DNA of 64,000 nt from Rhizobium sp. ARZ01. Lineage in GTDB: Bacteria; Pseudomonadota; Alphaproteobacteria; Rhizobiales; Rhizobiaceae. Made by a program: the position numbers and the translations under genes. The notes beneath the pieces are model-generated. The model did no database searches. It was not told the origin of the DNA and saw only the letters and a program-made list of their open reading frames with translations. Of this stretch, positions 33,596-43,489 are shown piece by piece. The stretch covers positions 496,001 through 560,000 of the forward strand of contig NZ_JACVAE010000002.1 in NCBI RefSeq assembly GCF_014851675.1. Reading direction: 5' to 3'. How positions within the stretch are numbered: the stretch's first letter is position 1; every line of letters begins with the position of its first letter.

Positions 33596-35203
33596 TCAGG
33601 CGTCCTGCTCCGCACCTTCCACGACTTCAACGGGCGCATCCTCGCCAGCGAGATCGTCCTCGGTGATCCAGCCGGCTGCAAGACGCGCCTGAACGATCAT
33701 CGCTTCGGCCTCGGCACGCGAAATCTCGAACTTCGAGAACAAGCCCTCGAATTTCTTGGTCACGCCATCCTTGCGCTCCGACCAGCCGACGAGATCGTCG
33801 GCTGCGCAGCCGGCGAAATCCTCCATGGTCTTGATGCCGTCTTCACCGAGCGCGACCATCATCTGCGAGGTCACGCCATCGACCTGGCGCAGATCGTCGG
33901 ACACGCCGAGCTCCTTGCGCTTGGCATCCATTTCGGCCTCGATGCGATCCAGATACTCGCGGGCGCGGGTCTGGATTTCGGTGGCCGTGTCCTCGTCAAA
34001 ACCGTCGATCGAGGCGATCTCGTCAAGGTCGACATAGGCGAGCTCGTCGACGGCGGCAAAGCCTTCGGAAGCGAGCACCTGGCCGACCATCTCGTCGACA
34101 TCGAGCGCGTCCATGAACAGCGCGGTCCGCTCGTTGAATTCCTTCTGGCGGCGCTCGCTCTCTTCCTGCTCGGTCAGGATGTCGATGTCCCAACCGGTCA
34201 ACTGCGAGGCGAGACGGACGTTCTGGCCGCGGCGGCCGATGGCGAGCGAAAGCTGCTCATCGGGAACGACCACTTCGATGCGCTCGGCATCCTCATCAAG
34301 AACGACCTTGGCGACTTCCGCCGGCTGAAGGGCGTTGACGATGAAGGACGCCGGGTCCTGCGACCATGGAATAATGTCGATCTTCTCGCCCTGCAGTTCG
34401 CCGACGACGGCCTGGACGCGCGAACCGCGCATACCGACGCAGGCGCCGACGGGGTCGATCGAGCTATCGTTGGAGATCACGGCGATCTTGGCGCGCGAAC
34501 CCGGATCGCGGGCGACCGACTTGATCTGGATGATGCCGTCGTAGATTTCCGGCACTTCCATGGTGAACAGCTTCACCATAAACTGCGGGTGGGTGCGCGA
34601 CAGGAAAATCTGCGGGCCGCGCTGCTCGCGGCGGACGTCGTAGACGAAGGCGCGGACGCGGTCGCCGTAACGCATATTTTCGCGCGGGATCATCTCGTCG
34701 CGACGGATGATGCCTTCGCCACGGCCGAGATCGACGATGACGTTGCCGTATTCGACGCGCTTGACCGTGCCGTTGACGATCTCGCCGACGCGGTCCTTGT
34801 ATTCGTCGAACTGACGGTCACGTTCGGCTTCGCGCACCTTCTGTACGATCACCTGCTTGGCCGACTGGGCGGCGATACGGCCGAAATCCATCGGCGGCAG
34901 CGGGTCGGCCATGAAGTCGCCGATCTTGGCGTCCGGGTTGCGATCGCGTGCCAGTTCCAACGGGATCTGGGTGGAGTAGTCCTCGGCGTGTTCTACGACC
35001 TCCAGCAGGCGCTGAAGGCGGATTTCGCCGGTCTTGGAATTGATGTCGGCGCGGATGTTCGATTCCGAGCCGTAGCGCGAGCGCGCAGCCTTCTGGATGG
35101 CGTCGGCCATCGCGGCCAGAACGATTTCGCGATCGATGACCTTTTCGCGAGCCACGGCATCCGCGATCTGCAGAAGTTCGAGCCGGTTAGCACTGACTGC
35201 CAT
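33596..35203 (-). CDS. nusA: Transcription termination/antitermination factor NusA
   Basis: A 535-residue RNA polymerase-bound factor that affects pausing, termination and antitermination. Domains in order: N-terminal polymerase-binding domain (1-130), S1 (about 135-200, [21 protein letters not shown]), two KH domains (200-345, [18 protein letters not shown] and [24 protein letters not shown]), then C-terminal helix-hairpin-helix repeats ([35 protein letters not shown]) and an acidic tail. Normal for the class. It follows rimP and precedes ylxR on the same strand. Confidence 0.97.
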   Translation of the reverse strand: MAVSANRLELLQIADAVAREKVIDREIVLAAMADAIQKAARSRYGSESNIRADINSKTGEIRLQRLLEVVEHAEDYSTQIPLELARDRNPDAKIGDFMADPLPPMDFGRIAAQSAKQVIVQKVREAERDRQFDEYKDRVGEIVNGTVKRVEYGNVIVDLGRGEGIIRRDEMIPRENMRYGDRVRAFVYDVRREQRGPQIFLSRTHPQFMVKLFTMEVPEIYDGIIQIKSVARDPGSRAKIAVISNDSSIDPVGACVGMRGSRVQAVVGELQGEKIDIIPWSQDPASFIVNALQPAEVAKVVLDEDAERIEVVVPDEQLSLAIGRRGQNVRLASQLTGWDIDILTEQEESERRQKEFNERTALFMDALDVDEMVGQVLASEGFAAVDELAYVDLDEIASIDGFDEDTATEIQTRAREYLDRIEAEMDAKRKELGVSDDLRQVDGVTSQMMVALGEDGIKTMEDFAGCAADDLVGWSERKDGVTKKFEGLFSKFEISRAEAEAMIVQARLAAGWITEDDLAGEDAPVEVVEGAEQDA

Positions 35204-35329
35204 TGTCTCAAGTCTCCGTTGTCACGCCGGGGCATCGCCTCCGGCTCTGAGGAGCGTCTGCCGCTCCGGTTCCCTTTTCGCCGTCGCACGCCACGGGCCG
35301 ACGCCCGAGGGAAGCAACGCACTCTAAAA

Positions 35330-35917
35330 CTATTCGCCGTCTTCGTCGTTCTGGTTCGCCGCTTCTGCCTTGGCCGCCTTGTCGGCGCGCAACGCATCGC
35401 GGATCAGATCGTCGGTCAGGATCAGCTTCGCCTCGGCCAGCGCCGAAAACGGAATGACCACGCTCGGCTCCTCACCATAAGCCGGCTGATCACGCTCGAT
35501 CGTGAAGCCATCCGCGTCAGCCGAAACGATCTTTCCGCGGAAACGCTTGCGGCTGTCGATCAGAATCGACGTCTCGCATTTGACGAGATGCCCAAGCCAA
35601 CGGGAGAAGTCCGACTTTCGAACCATCGGGCGATCGATGCCCGGCGATGACACTTCCAAATGATACGCCTTGTCGATCGGATCCTCAACGTCGAGCACCG
35701 GCGAGACAGCCACGGAAACGGCTTCGCAATCCTCGACGGTCATGGTGCCATCGCTTCGCTCGCACATGATCTGCAACGTCAGGCCATGCTGCGCTGATAG
35801 GCGAACGCGAACCAGGCGGTATCCGATCTGCTCGATCGTCGGCTCGATGATTTCGGCCACCCGCCGGTCAAGGCCGGTTTCCACGATCAACCGAGGTTCG
35901 TTCTCTTGTTCCGTCAT
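35330..35917 (-). CDS. rimP: Ribosome maturation factor RimP
   Basis: A 195-residue 30S assembly factor. The N-terminal domain has [17 protein letters not shown] and [49 protein letters not shown], the RimP signature, followed by an SH3-like C-terminal domain ([17 protein letters not shown]) and a charged tail. ATG at 35915-35917 is preceded by AAGGGA; a longer open frame upstream is interrupted in function by a terminator hairpin and is not the start. First gene of the rimP-nusA-ylxR-infB series, 126 bp before nusA. Confidence 0.95.
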   Translation of the reverse strand: MTEQENEPRLIVETGLDRRVAEIIEPTIEQIGYRLVRVRLSAQHGLTLQIMCERSDGTMTVEDCEAVSVAVSPVLDVEDPIDKAYHLEVSSPGIDRPMVRKSDFSRWLGHLVKCETSILIDSRKRFRGKIVSADADGFTIERDQPAYGEEPSVVIPFSALAEAKLILTDDLIRDALRADKAAKAEAANQNDEDGE

Positions 35918-36046
35918 TGTCGAGTCCCTTGGCGCCGCGACCCTCGTTGAGGAAGGGCAACTGGCTTTCAAGCTTCCGGCGCGCCGTCGTCGATTGACGG
36001 CGAGCGACGCTTCCGGAGCATCGTTCATCATGCGCTCGACCTGGCC

Positions 36047-36082
36047 AATAAAAAAGAGCGGGTCCTTGCGGGCCCACTCTTC
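36047..36082 (-). terminator. Terminator/attenuator in the rimP leader
   Basis: On the minus strand AAGAG-t-GGG pairs with CCC-g-CTCTT (arms at 36080-36072 and 36061-36053), followed by TTTTTTATT. It lies about 20 nt after a strong promoter and 130 nt before rimP, which fits an attenuator or the end of a short leader RNA. Confidence 0.65.
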
Positions 36083-36107
36083 ATCAAACCGATCAAGAAT
36101 TTCGTGG

Positions 36108-36136
36108 CTATATACGCCGGCTGGCGGGAAATTGCA
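36108..36136 (-). promoter_or_regulatory. Sigma-70-type promoter of the rimP-nusA-infB series
   Basis: On the minus strand TTGCAA (36136-36131) and TATATA (36113-36108) are spaced by exactly 17 bp, giving a predicted start near 36101. The transcript would meet the hairpin at 36082-36047 first and then rimP. The rest of the 327-bp gap toward the ArsR gene has only the ArsR-side promoter. Confidence 0.65.
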
Positions 36137-36210
36137 AGCTGCGCTGGAATGCGGAACAAAGTCCGGCGGGACATCAAACAGCGCCCCCGCGACAATATTC
36201 ATCCACATGG

Positions 36211-36239
36211 TTGACTAATGGGCCGAAATCGAATATTCA
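36211..36239 (+). promoter_or_regulatory. Candidate promoter of the ArsR-SRPBCC pair
   Basis: TTGACT (36211-36216), a 17-bp spacer and TATTCA (36234-36239). AATATTCA is present twice (36194-36201 and 36232-36239), with GAATATTC palindromic at 36231-36238, and may be an operator for the ArsR protein. A start near 36246 would exclude the ATG at 36218. Confidence 0.45.
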
Positions 36240-36244
36240 ACCTT

Positions 36245-36610
36245 ATGGGTGAACAAATGGAAGTCGATGCCCTGTCACGCATCCTGAAAGCCGCGGGCGA
36301 TACGACCCGGCGGAAGATACTCACGCTTCTCGTTCAGGAGGGGCCTCTGAGGGTGACCGGGCTCGCTGCCCATTTCGACATGTCCCTGAACTCGGTGTCC
36401 AAGCACATCAAGGTGCTTGAGGAGGCGGGACTGGTCACTCGCCGGACTTTGGGCCGCGAGCATTTCATTGCCGCGGAGCTCGATCCGTTGAAGCATACGG
36501 AGCAATGGTTCGGGCAACTGAAGTCCATATGGGAACTGCGCCTGTCGGCGCTCGATCAACTGCTCGCTACCGAGGAGAAGGACTATGAGCCAACTCGAAT
36601 TGACCAGTGA
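36245..36610 (+). CDS. ArsR-family winged-helix regulator
   Basis: A 121-residue dimeric repressor-type protein. The winged helix reads DALSRILKAAGDTTRRKILTLLVQEGPLRVTGLAAHFDMSLNSVSKHIKVLEEAGLVTRRTLGREHFI, the ArsR pattern of the non-metal group paired with SRPBCC proteins; no metal-binding Cys-x-Cys is seen. ATGs at 36218, 36245 and 36257 are in frame; 36245 was taken because a -10 element seems to lie over the region after 36218. It overlaps the next gene by 26 bp, so both are made together. The effector is unknown. Confidence 0.85.
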   Translation: MGEQMEVDALSRILKAAGDTTRRKILTLLVQEGPLRVTGLAAHFDMSLNSVSKHIKVLEEAGLVTRRTLGREHFIAAELDPLKHTEQWFGQLKSIWELRLSALDQLLATEEKDYEPTRIDQ

Positions 36611-37031
36611 ACTCGAACTGACCGTAAACCGCACGATCGCCGCCCCGCGAGAGAAGGTGTTCAACGCGTGGCTCTCGCCGCAAACGCTTGCGAGATTCAT
36701 GCGCCCATGTGAGGGGGAAGGCATGGATGCGAGGGTGGAGAACGACCCTGTTGAGGGCGGTCGCTTTTCCATCGTCATGAAACTGCCGGACCGGGAGGTG
36801 CCGCATGCCGGAACCTACTTGGAAATCGACCCCCATTCACGCCTCGCCTTCACGTGGGGGTCACCGCATTCGCTGGACGACAGCGTCGTGACGATCGACT
36901 TCACAGCGATCGACAGCCGCACCACGGAAATCGTTCTGAGGCAGGTCAAGTTCGCAAGCGAACAGGCCCGCGACGGTCACGTGGCCGGATGGACCGAGAT
37001 ATTGGGCAAGCTCGCCGCGATTGTTGCATAA
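36585..37031 (+). CDS. SRPBCC/AHSA1-family protein
   Basis: A 148-residue START-like (AHSA1) fold protein: LELTVNRTIAAPREKVFNAWLSPQTLARFMRP at the start, the GGRFSIVM sheet in the middle, and a C-terminal helix GHVAGWTEILGKLAAIV closing the ligand cavity. GAGAAGGA precedes the ATG. In many bacteria such proteins are encoded directly after an ArsR regulator as here, and are thought to bind a hydrophobic ligand or aid a stress response; the ligand is unknown. Confidence 0.85.
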   Translation: MSQLELTSELELTVNRTIAAPREKVFNAWLSPQTLARFMRPCEGEGMDARVENDPVEGGRFSIVMKLPDREVPHAGTYLEIDPHSRLAFTWGSPHSLDDSVVTIDFTAIDSRTTEIVLRQVKFASEQARDGHVAGWTEILGKLAAIVA

Positions 37032-37249
37032 CCCTCAGGATAGGGCCGGCGACACTGCCCGGCCCTATCCCGCTGGCGGCGTTTCGTCGCCTGCGGCTCG
37101 ACTTCTGCTCTTCCTGCGAAGGCGGTGCGCGATAGCACATTGGCGTGAATGTCGCTCCCCACTCATTTCGATGGCGGGTTTTTCTTGCCGCCACGCTTTA
37201 CCTCGCTATCTTGGGCAACGAGCCAAATCATACGAGGTGAGACTGAACG

Positions 37250-38878
37250 GTGCCCGATCGCAATTCCCCCCTTGCACCCTTCAGGCACGACATCTTCCGC
37301 CTCATCTGGGCGGCGAGCCTCGTTTCCAATTTCGGCGGCCTCGTCCAGTCGGTGGGCGCTGCCTGGATGATGGCTTCGATTTCCGACTCGGCGAATCTGG
37401 TTGCACTGGTGCAGGCCTCGACGGCCCTGCCGATCATGCTGTTTTCGCTCGCCTCGGGGGCGCTGGCCGACAGCTTCGATCGCCGCCGCATCATGCTGAC
37501 CGCGCAGTTCTTCATGCTCGCCGTCTCGATCACGCTGACGCTCGTTGCCTGGTACGGGCTGATCACACCCTGGCTGCTCCTCTGCTTCACCTTCCTGATC
37601 GGCTGCGGAACGGCGCTGAACAATCCCGCGTGGCAGGCCTCGGTCGGCGACATGGTGCCGCGCGAGGACCTGCCGGCGGCAGTGGCGCTGAACTCAATGG
37701 GCTTCAATCTCACCCGCAGCGTCGGCCCTGCCCTGGGTGGCGCCATCGTGGCGGCGGCCGGCGCAGCTGCGGCGTTTGCCGTCAATGCCTGCAGCTATTT
37801 CGCGTTGATCCTGGCGCTTCTGCGCTGGAAGCCGGCCCTGCCGAAGAGCCCCCTGCCTCGCGAGCCGTTCGGTCGGGCGATTTCCGCCGGCTTCCGTTAC
37901 GTCTCGATGTCGCCCAACATCGGCAAGGTGCTGCTGCGCGGCTTCGCCTTCGGCCTTTCGACCAGCGCCATCCTTGCGCTGCTGCCGCTGGTCGCGCGCG
38001 ACCTCGTGAAGGGCGGACCGCTCACCTACGGCATCCTGCTCGGCTGTTTCGGTATAGGTGCAATCGGGGGTGCGCTGGCCAGCGCGCGAATGCGCGACAT
38101 ACTCTCCAGCGAGACGATCGTGCGCTACGCCTTCGCCGGATTTGCCCTCAGCGCCGTCGTAACCGCTTTCAGCCCCAATTCGCTCATCACCGGCCCCGCC
38201 CTTTTTCTCGCCGGCGCCTGCTGGGTGCTGGCGCTGTCGCTGTTCAACACGACGGTCCAGCTTTCGACACCGCGCTGGGTCGTCGCGCGGGCGTTGTCAC
38301 TCTATCAGACGATGACATTCGGCGGGATTGCCGGGGGCAGCTGGCTTTGGGGCGCCGTTGCCGACGGCCACGGGGCAACCAATGCGCTCTTGTGGGCTGC
38401 CGCTGCGATGATGGCCGGCGCGGCACTTGGTCTTCGCTATCCCCTGCCGCAGTTCGAATCTCTCAACCTCGACCCGCTCAATCGCTTCAGCGAGCCGAGC
38501 CTGCCGCTGGATCTCAAGCCCCGAAGCGGCCCGATCGTCGTACTGATCGACTACGAAATTGACGAACAGGACATACCAGCGTTCCTGACGGCAATGACGG
38601 AGCGCCGCCGCATCCGTATCCGCGACGGCGCTGGGCAGTGGACGCTGATGCGCGACCTCGAAAATCCGACGATCTGGACAGAGACCTACCACGTGCCGAC
38701 CTGGATCGAATATGTCCGCCACAACCAGCGCCGCACGCAAGCAGACGCTGAAAACGGCGATCGGCTACGCGCGCTCCACCGCGGCAGGGAAGCGCCGCGC
38801 GTGCACAGGATGATCGAGCGGCAGACCATCCTGCCGACCGAATATGAGCGCTATAAACGGCAGGTCGACATGCACTGA
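37250..38878 (+). CDS. MFS exporter (EntS-like, MFS_3) with C-terminal soluble domain
   Basis: A 542-residue protein. Residues 10-405 are a 12-helix MFS domain of the EntS/MFS_3 type (FRLIWAASLVSNFGGLVQSVGAAWMM; GALADSFDRRRIML; DLPAAVALNSMGFNLTRSVGPALGG). Unlike single-domain members, about 115 further soluble residues follow: GPIVVLIDYEIDEQDIPAFLTAM begins a ferredoxin-like, ABM-type alpha-beta fold, and TYHVPTWIEYVRHNQRRTQ continues it. GTG start with GAGGTGAG upstream. Cargo unknown; drug or siderophore export is typical for the MFS part. It ends 6 bp from the convergent transglycosylase stop. Confidence 0.85.
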   Translation: MPDRNSPLAPFRHDIFRLIWAASLVSNFGGLVQSVGAAWMMASISDSANLVALVQASTALPIMLFSLASGALADSFDRRRIMLTAQFFMLAVSITLTLVAWYGLITPWLLLCFTFLIGCGTALNNPAWQASVGDMVPREDLPAAVALNSMGFNLTRSVGPALGGAIVAAAGAAAAFAVNACSYFALILALLRWKPALPKSPLPREPFGRAISAGFRYVSMSPNIGKVLLRGFAFGLSTSAILALLPLVARDLVKGGPLTYGILLGCFGIGAIGGALASARMRDILSSETIVRYAFAGFALSAVVTAFSPNSLITGPALFLAGACWVLALSLFNTTVQLSTPRWVVARALSLYQTMTFGGIAGGSWLWGAVADGHGATNALLWAAAAMMAGAALGLRYPLPQFESLNLDPLNRFSEPSLPLDLKPRSGPIVVLIDYEIDEQDIPAFLTAMTERRRIRIRDGAGQWTLMRDLENPTIWTETYHVPTWIEYVRHNQRRTQADAENGDRLRALHRGREAPRVHRMIERQTILPTEYERYKRQVDMH

Positions 38879-38884
38879 CAGAGA

Positions 38885-40159
38885 TCAGCGCAGCTTCGCC
38901 TTCAAGGAGGCATCCGGGAAACAGGTGGCCGCCAGCCCGGATTTCGATTGCCAGTCGCCAAGCGAACGTCGGGTCTTGTAGCCGGGCAACCCATCCACCT
39001 TGCCGACGTCGTAGCCCTTGGCGACGAGCGCCTTCTGCATGGCCAGCACATCGGAGCGCAGCATCTTGCCGACGTCGCCCCACGCGCCCTGGAACGGGCC
39101 GTTGCCATAGGCGATGCGGTCGGCGAGATTGCCGATGTAGAGCGCGTAGAGATCGGAGTTGTTGTACTCCTTGATCACGTAGAAGTTCGGCGTGACGATG
39201 AACTCCGGGCCGTGTTTTCCCGCTGGCACCAGCATCATGCCGGACGCTCGCCCCTCGGTCTTCGGGAACGGTTTTCCCGAGATACGCGTAATGCCGGTGG
39301 AGGTCCACTCGCCGATCGGCTTGGCAAGATCGGGGCCCTCCTGGGCGCAGGAGACGCCGTCTGGAATACTGACTTCGTAACCCCAGCCGCGGCCTGGCTC
39401 CCAGCCTTTCTTGCGCAGATAGTTGGCGATCGAGGCGAGACTGTCGGGAACCGAGTTCCAGATGTCGCGCACGCCATCGCCATCGAAATCGACGGCATAT
39501 TTCAGGTAGCTCGTCGGCATGAACTGGGGCTGGCCCATCGCGCCCGCCCAGGAACCTTTCAGCTGTTCCGGCGTACGGTCGCCGCCGTCGACGATGTGCA
39601 GGGCCGCAATCAGTTCGCGCCGGAACATATCCTTGCGCGTCGACATGAAGGCCTTGGTCGCCAACACTTCGATGGCCGGATGCGGGATATCGGCACGGCC
39701 AAAGCCGGACTCACGGCCCCAGACGGCCAGGATGATTTCGCCCGGCACACCATAGGCCTGCTCGACCTTGCGTAACGTGCCGGCATGGGTCGACGCCAGC
39801 GTGCGCCCGCTCGCAGCCAGCCCCTGCAGACGCTTCTCGGAGAAATAGGCGCCTGGCGAGGAGAACTCTGCCTGGCTCTGCTTCTGCTCTTTCTTTGGCG
39901 CCGAGCCGGGGGGCACGAGATCGGGAAGGTCCCAGTTCAGTTGAACGCCGTCAAAGGCAGCCTTGAAGGTCTTCTGCGAGACGCCAGCCTTTGCGGCTTC
40001 CGGCCAAAGATCGTTTTGCAGCCAGGACTGGAACTGGCTCTCCACCTCGGCCTTGGAGGCAGCGAGCGAAGACAACGGAGCGAAGAGAAGAGCGAGGGCT
40101 GCAAGCGTTCCCCCGATGCGGCGCACCAAACGATCCGAACATACCCGTATTACCTGCAT
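38885..40159 (-). CDS. Lytic murein transglycosylase (MltB family) with peptidoglycan-binding domain
   Basis: A 424-residue periplasmic enzyme that cleaves peptidoglycan glycan strands to 1,6-anhydro products. A signal peptide covers about residues 1-34 (LAALALLFAPLSSLAAS) with no lipobox Cys, so it is soluble rather than a lipoprotein. The SLT_2 domain holds the catalytic Glu150 in AVWGRESGFG, then GSWAGAMGQPQFMPTSYLKYAVDFDGDG. A C-terminal PG_binding_1 domain (SDVLAMQKALVAKGYDVGKVDGLPGYKTRRSL) anchors it to the wall. It stands 10 bp after recR on the same strand and may be cotranscribed. Confidence 0.93.
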   Translation of the reverse strand: MQVIRVCSDRLVRRIGGTLAALALLFAPLSSLAASKAEVESQFQSWLQNDLWPEAAKAGVSQKTFKAAFDGVQLNWDLPDLVPPGSAPKKEQKQSQAEFSSPGAYFSEKRLQGLAASGRTLASTHAGTLRKVEQAYGVPGEIILAVWGRESGFGRADIPHPAIEVLATKAFMSTRKDMFRRELIAALHIVDGGDRTPEQLKGSWAGAMGQPQFMPTSYLKYAVDFDGDGVRDIWNSVPDSLASIANYLRKKGWEPGRGWGYEVSIPDGVSCAQEGPDLAKPIGEWTSTGITRISGKPFPKTEGRASGMMLVPAGKHGPEFIVTPNFYVIKEYNNSDLYALYIGNLADRIAYGNGPFQGAWGDVGKMLRSDVLAMQKALVAKGYDVGKVDGLPGYKTRRSLGDWQSKSGLAATCFPDASLKAKLR

Positions 40160-40169
40160 GTCAGTCCTC

Positions 40170-40775
40170 TCAAATCGTCGTGCGTGCGCGCAAGGCGGCC
40201 GTCAGTGTTCCCTCGTCGAGATAGTCGAGTTCGCCGCCGACGGGCACACCGTGCGCCAGCCGGGTAATCTTCACCTCCAGCCCCTGAAGCTGGTCGGTGA
40301 TGTAATGAGCGGTCGTCTGACCTTCGACGGTGGCGTTGACGGCGATGATCAGTTCGCGAACGCCGCCGGCAGCAACACGGTCAATCAGGCCGCGGATGTT
40401 GAGATCGTCCGGACCAATGCCATCGAGCGGTGACAGCGTGCCGCCGAGCACGTGATAGGCCGCGTTCATGGCGCCGGCGCGTTCCAGCGCCCAGAGATCG
40501 GAGACGTCTTCGACGACGATGATCACCGACTGGTCCCGGCGCTCATCGATGCAGACCGTGCAAGGATCGATCGTGTCGACATTGCCGCAGCAGGAGCAGA
40601 TGCGCACCTTGCGATGGGCCTCACCCATTGCGTCCGCCAGCGGCCCTAGCAGCTGATCCTTCTTCTTGACGAGGTGCAGAGCCGCACGCCGCGCCGAACG
40701 TGGACCAAGCCCTGGCACTTTTGCAAGGAGTTGAATGAGTTTTTCGATTTCCGGACCGGTGACTCGTTTTGCCAT
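40170..40775 (-). CDS. recR: Recombination mediator protein RecR
   Basis: A 201-residue member of the RecFOR pathway that loads RecA on gapped DNA. It shows an N-terminal helix-hairpin-helix ([17 protein letters not shown]), a four-Cys zinc motif ([16 protein letters not shown]) and a Toprim domain ([19 protein letters not shown]... [19 protein letters not shown]). Normal length. It belongs to the dnaX-ybaB-recR cluster, but here a decayed gene separates it from ybaB. Confidence 0.96.
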   Translation of the reverse strand: MAKRVTGPEIEKLIQLLAKVPGLGPRSARRAALHLVKKKDQLLGPLADAMGEAHRKVRICSCCGNVDTIDPCTVCIDERRDQSVIIVVEDVSDLWALERAGAMNAAYHVLGGTLSPLDGIGPDDLNIRGLIDRVAAGGVRELIIAVNATVEGQTTAHYITDQLQGLEVKITRLAHGVPVGGELDYLDEGTLTAALRARTTI

Positions 40776-40949
40776 GGGCGGTTTCTATCGCAAATCCGCA
40801 CGGAACGAAAATCGAGAAAGCAGGTCTTTCAACGAATATCGAGCGCTCCTACCCATCATACGGGTGTTGGAGACAAGAGAGCAACCAGATCGTCGGAGCC
40901 TGTGCAACATTGATGCACGCCATCGCTGCCGCCACTCGCCGCAGGTTTG

Positions 40950-41124
40950 GTGCGCCAGCGTTACAGCCATTCCCGCGACGAACATCTTTGAAGCAGATCG
41001 CACCTCGGGCAGTGCTTCCGCGGCGGGAAAGCACGCGTGCCACGAGCGCCGCAATGCTTGGACCGGGCGAGCCGGCCGCCATCAACAGCGCTCCGGCAAA
41101 GACCATAAGATTTGTCAGGCTCAA
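40950..41124 (-). pseudogene. Remnant of a LysE/RhtB-family exporter gene
   Basis: From a TTG at 41122-41124 with GGAGG upstream, the minus strand reads MSLTNLMVFAGALLMAAGSP then GPSIAALVARVLSRR, the exact N-terminal pattern of LysE-type exporters. The frame then turns to unrelated text, while the next frame reads EALPEV...SKMFVAGMAVTL, matching the family's mid-protein helix that normally lies about 65 residues further on. The helix-lined GNPK motif and all the rest are missing. Only about 350 bp separate this start from recR, against about 620 bp for an intact gene. It is therefore an internally deleted, frameshifted relic. The exact right-hand limit of the relic is unclear. Confidence 0.75.
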
Positions 41125-41206
41125 TGCATCGCCTCCACGTCCCTGCTCCCACCGGATCTCACTGTTCCGGTGGGGGTTCCTTTACTCCCCTTCAGGGGAG
41201 CATGCC

Positions 41207-41530
41207 TCAGAACGGCATCTTGAAGCCGGGCGGAATCGGCAGACCGGCCGTCAGCGCCTTGGTCTTTTCCGCGGCAAGCGCCTCGGCCTTGTCCTTGGCA
41301 TCCTTGTGGGCGGCGACGATCAGGTCCTCGAGAATCTCGACGTCGTCTTCCTTGAACATGGACGGATCGACCTTCAGCCCCTTCATGTTGCCCTTGCCGT
41401 CGAGCGTGACCTTGACGAGGCCGCCGCCGGAGGTACCCTCGACGGTGAGGGCAGCGATCTCCTCCTGCATCTTCTCCATCTTGGCCTGCATTTCCTTGAC
41501 CTTGCCCATCATGCCCATGATGTCGCGCAT
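41207..41530 (-). CDS. YbaB/EbfC nucleoid-associated protein
   Basis: A 107-residue DNA-binding protein of the YbaB/EbfC family: [28 protein letters not shown] forms the long N-terminal helix, [30 protein letters not shown] the dimer sheet, and [38 protein letters not shown] the closing part. ATG at 41528-41530 after GGAGCGG; the frame upstream overlaps dnaX and was not used. It lies 34 bp after dnaX, the widely conserved dnaX-ybaB-recR order. Confidence 0.93.
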   Translation of the reverse strand: MRDIMGMMGKVKEMQAKMEKMQEEIAALTVEGTSGGGLVKVTLDGKGNMKGLKVDPSMFKEDDVEILEDLIVAAHKDAKDKAEALAAEKTKALTAGLPIPPGFKMPF

Positions 41531-41564
41531 CGGCCGCTCCTTCCGTAGTTCTCTTTGAATGCTC

Positions 41565-43445
41565 TCAAAACTCGATGTCGTCGCCGGGCAGGATATCGCC
41601 CTCGGCGGATTCAGCGGCAGCAGCCACTTCGATCGTCTCGCTCTCGACCTCCGGCGCCTTGATGCGCACGTCGGTGATCCTGGCGCCCGGAAAACGCTGC
41701 AGGATCGCCGCGACGTCGGGATCCTGCCGCGCATCGGCGACACGCTCTTCCTGTGCCTTGACTTCGGCTTCCGCAAGCGTCAGCCCGGTGGCCTCACGGG
41801 AAACGATGACCATCCAGCGGATACCGGTCCATTCCTCCAGGCGCCGCTGCAGGTCGCCGACCAACGCCTTCGGCGCGTCATCGGCAAGGCCAATCTCGGC
41901 GCGTCCAGCCTCGAAGCGGCCGGGCCGCACGAAGTTGCGAACCAGCGCCCGCAGCCGGATGTCGCGGTTCTTCGTGCAAAGGTCGGATATGTCTTCGAGC
42001 GACCGGACGGGCACCTTCGGAACCGGCGCGGCCTCTGCAGGTTCCGCACGGCCCTCGATCGGCGCTGCCACTTGCGGCGTTGTATCGGTTGCCGGCACAG
42101 GGCGCAGCATCGTGGCTGCCCCTCCGGTGGCGCGCATGGTCGGCTGGTCAGGCGCACGGCCCACAGCGGAAACAGTACCCGATGCGGATGCCTGCACGTT
42201 TCCGGAATAGCCGGAGCTGGATGGCGCACGCTGGCCGTTGCCGCCGCCATTGCCGCCTGCAAGCTCGGCGAGGCGGCGAGCCGCGTCCTCCGGTGACGGC
42301 AAGTGGGCCGCATGGGCGAGCCGGATCAGTACCATCTCGGCTGCCCCCGCCGGGCGGCTCGAGGCTTCCGTCTCCGGAATGCCCTTCAACAGCATCTGCC
42401 AGATCCGCGACAGGGCGCTCACAGCAATACTCTGGGCCAGCTCGGCGCCGCGAACGCGCTCGATCTCGCTCAGCGACTGGTCGTTTGCCGCGTCGGGCAC
42501 GTATTTCATGCGGGTGACGAGATGGGTGAAATCGGCGAGGTCGGTCAAAACAACCGGTGGGCTCGCGCCGGCCTCGTACTGAGCAGTGAACTCGGCAAGG
42601 GCCGCAGCAACGTCGCCGCGGACAACATGGCTGAAGAGATCGACAATGCGGGCGCGATCGGCAAGGCCGAGCATGGAACGCACGGCACCCACTTCCACCA
42701 CGCCTGCACCATGGGCGATCGCCTGATCAAGCAGCGACAGCCCGTCGCGGGCCGATCCCTCGGCGGCGCGGGCGATCATGGCGAGCGCGTCCGCCTCCGC
42801 CTGCACGCCTTCCTTCTGAAGGATCGTGGTGAACAGGCCGACAAGGTCAGTCGCTGCGATCCGGCGCAGATCGAAGCGCTGGCAGCGTGACAGGACCGTG
42901 ATCGGAACTTTGCGGATCTCGGTGGTGGCGAAGATGAACTTCACATGCTCCGGTGGCTCTTCGAGCGTCTTCAGCAGACCGTTGAAGGCCTGCGTCGAGA
43001 GCATGTGCACTTCGTCGATGATGTAGACCTTGTAGCGGGCAGAAACCGGGCGGTAGCGCACCTGCTCGATGATCTCTCTGATATCGTCGATGCCGGTATG
43101 CGAGGCAGCGTCCATCTCGATTACGTCGACATGGCGGCCTTCCATGATCGCCTGGCAGTGCTCGCCGGGGCTCTTGAGATCAATTGTCGGCTTGTCGATG
43201 TCGGCGGTCTTGTAATTCAGCGCACGGGCGAGAATGCGGGCGGTGGTCGTCTTGCCGACCCCGCGAACGCCGGTCAGCATGTAGGCCTGCGCGATGCGAC
43301 CTGTCTCGAAAGCATTGGTAAGCGTACGGACCATCGGCTCCTGGCCGACCATGAGGTCCGTAAAATCTCTGGGACGGTACTTGCGCGCCAGAACCCGGTA
43401 TGCGGCGGGCTTTTCGCCTGACGGAAGTGGAGTGTCTTCGCTCAT
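41565..43445 (-). CDS. dnaX: DNA polymerase III subunits gamma and tau
   Basis: A 626-residue clamp-loader ATPase. The AAA+ core (1-370) shows [20 protein letters not shown], Walker [14 protein letters not shown], the DEVHMLS Walker B and a [19 protein letters not shown] sensor segment. A Gly/Ser/Ala/Pro-rich linker (about 380-480) precedes the tau-specific C-terminal region ([27 protein letters not shown]). Length fits full tau; I did not identify a frameshift site for gamma. SRP RNA lies directly upstream on the same strand and ybaB downstream. Confidence 0.96.
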   Translation of the reverse strand: MSEDTPLPSGEKPAAYRVLARKYRPRDFTDLMVGQEPMVRTLTNAFETGRIAQAYMLTGVRGVGKTTTARILARALNYKTADIDKPTIDLKSPGEHCQAIMEGRHVDVIEMDAASHTGIDDIREIIEQVRYRPVSARYKVYIIDEVHMLSTQAFNGLLKTLEEPPEHVKFIFATTEIRKVPITVLSRCQRFDLRRIAATDLVGLFTTILQKEGVQAEADALAMIARAAEGSARDGLSLLDQAIAHGAGVVEVGAVRSMLGLADRARIVDLFSHVVRGDVAAALAEFTAQYEAGASPPVVLTDLADFTHLVTRMKYVPDAANDQSLSEIERVRGAELAQSIAVSALSRIWQMLLKGIPETEASSRPAGAAEMVLIRLAHAAHLPSPEDAARRLAELAGGNGGGNGQRAPSSSGYSGNVQASASGTVSAVGRAPDQPTMRATGGAATMLRPVPATDTTPQVAAPIEGRAEPAEAAPVPKVPVRSLEDISDLCTKNRDIRLRALVRNFVRPGRFEAGRAEIGLADDAPKALVGDLQRRLEEWTGIRWMVIVSREATGLTLAEAEVKAQEERVADARQDPDVAAILQRFPGARITDVRIKAPEVESETIEVAAAAESAEGDILPGDDIEF

Positions 43446-43489
43446 CGCCCCTGCCGCATCGCTTGAAAGTCGCGTCCCGACAGGACGTT

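Noticed and set aside
35918..36208. Possible longer RimP protein starting upstream
   Set aside because: The extra part crosses the promoter and terminator hairpin and has no RimP similarity; AAGGGA marks the start at 35917.
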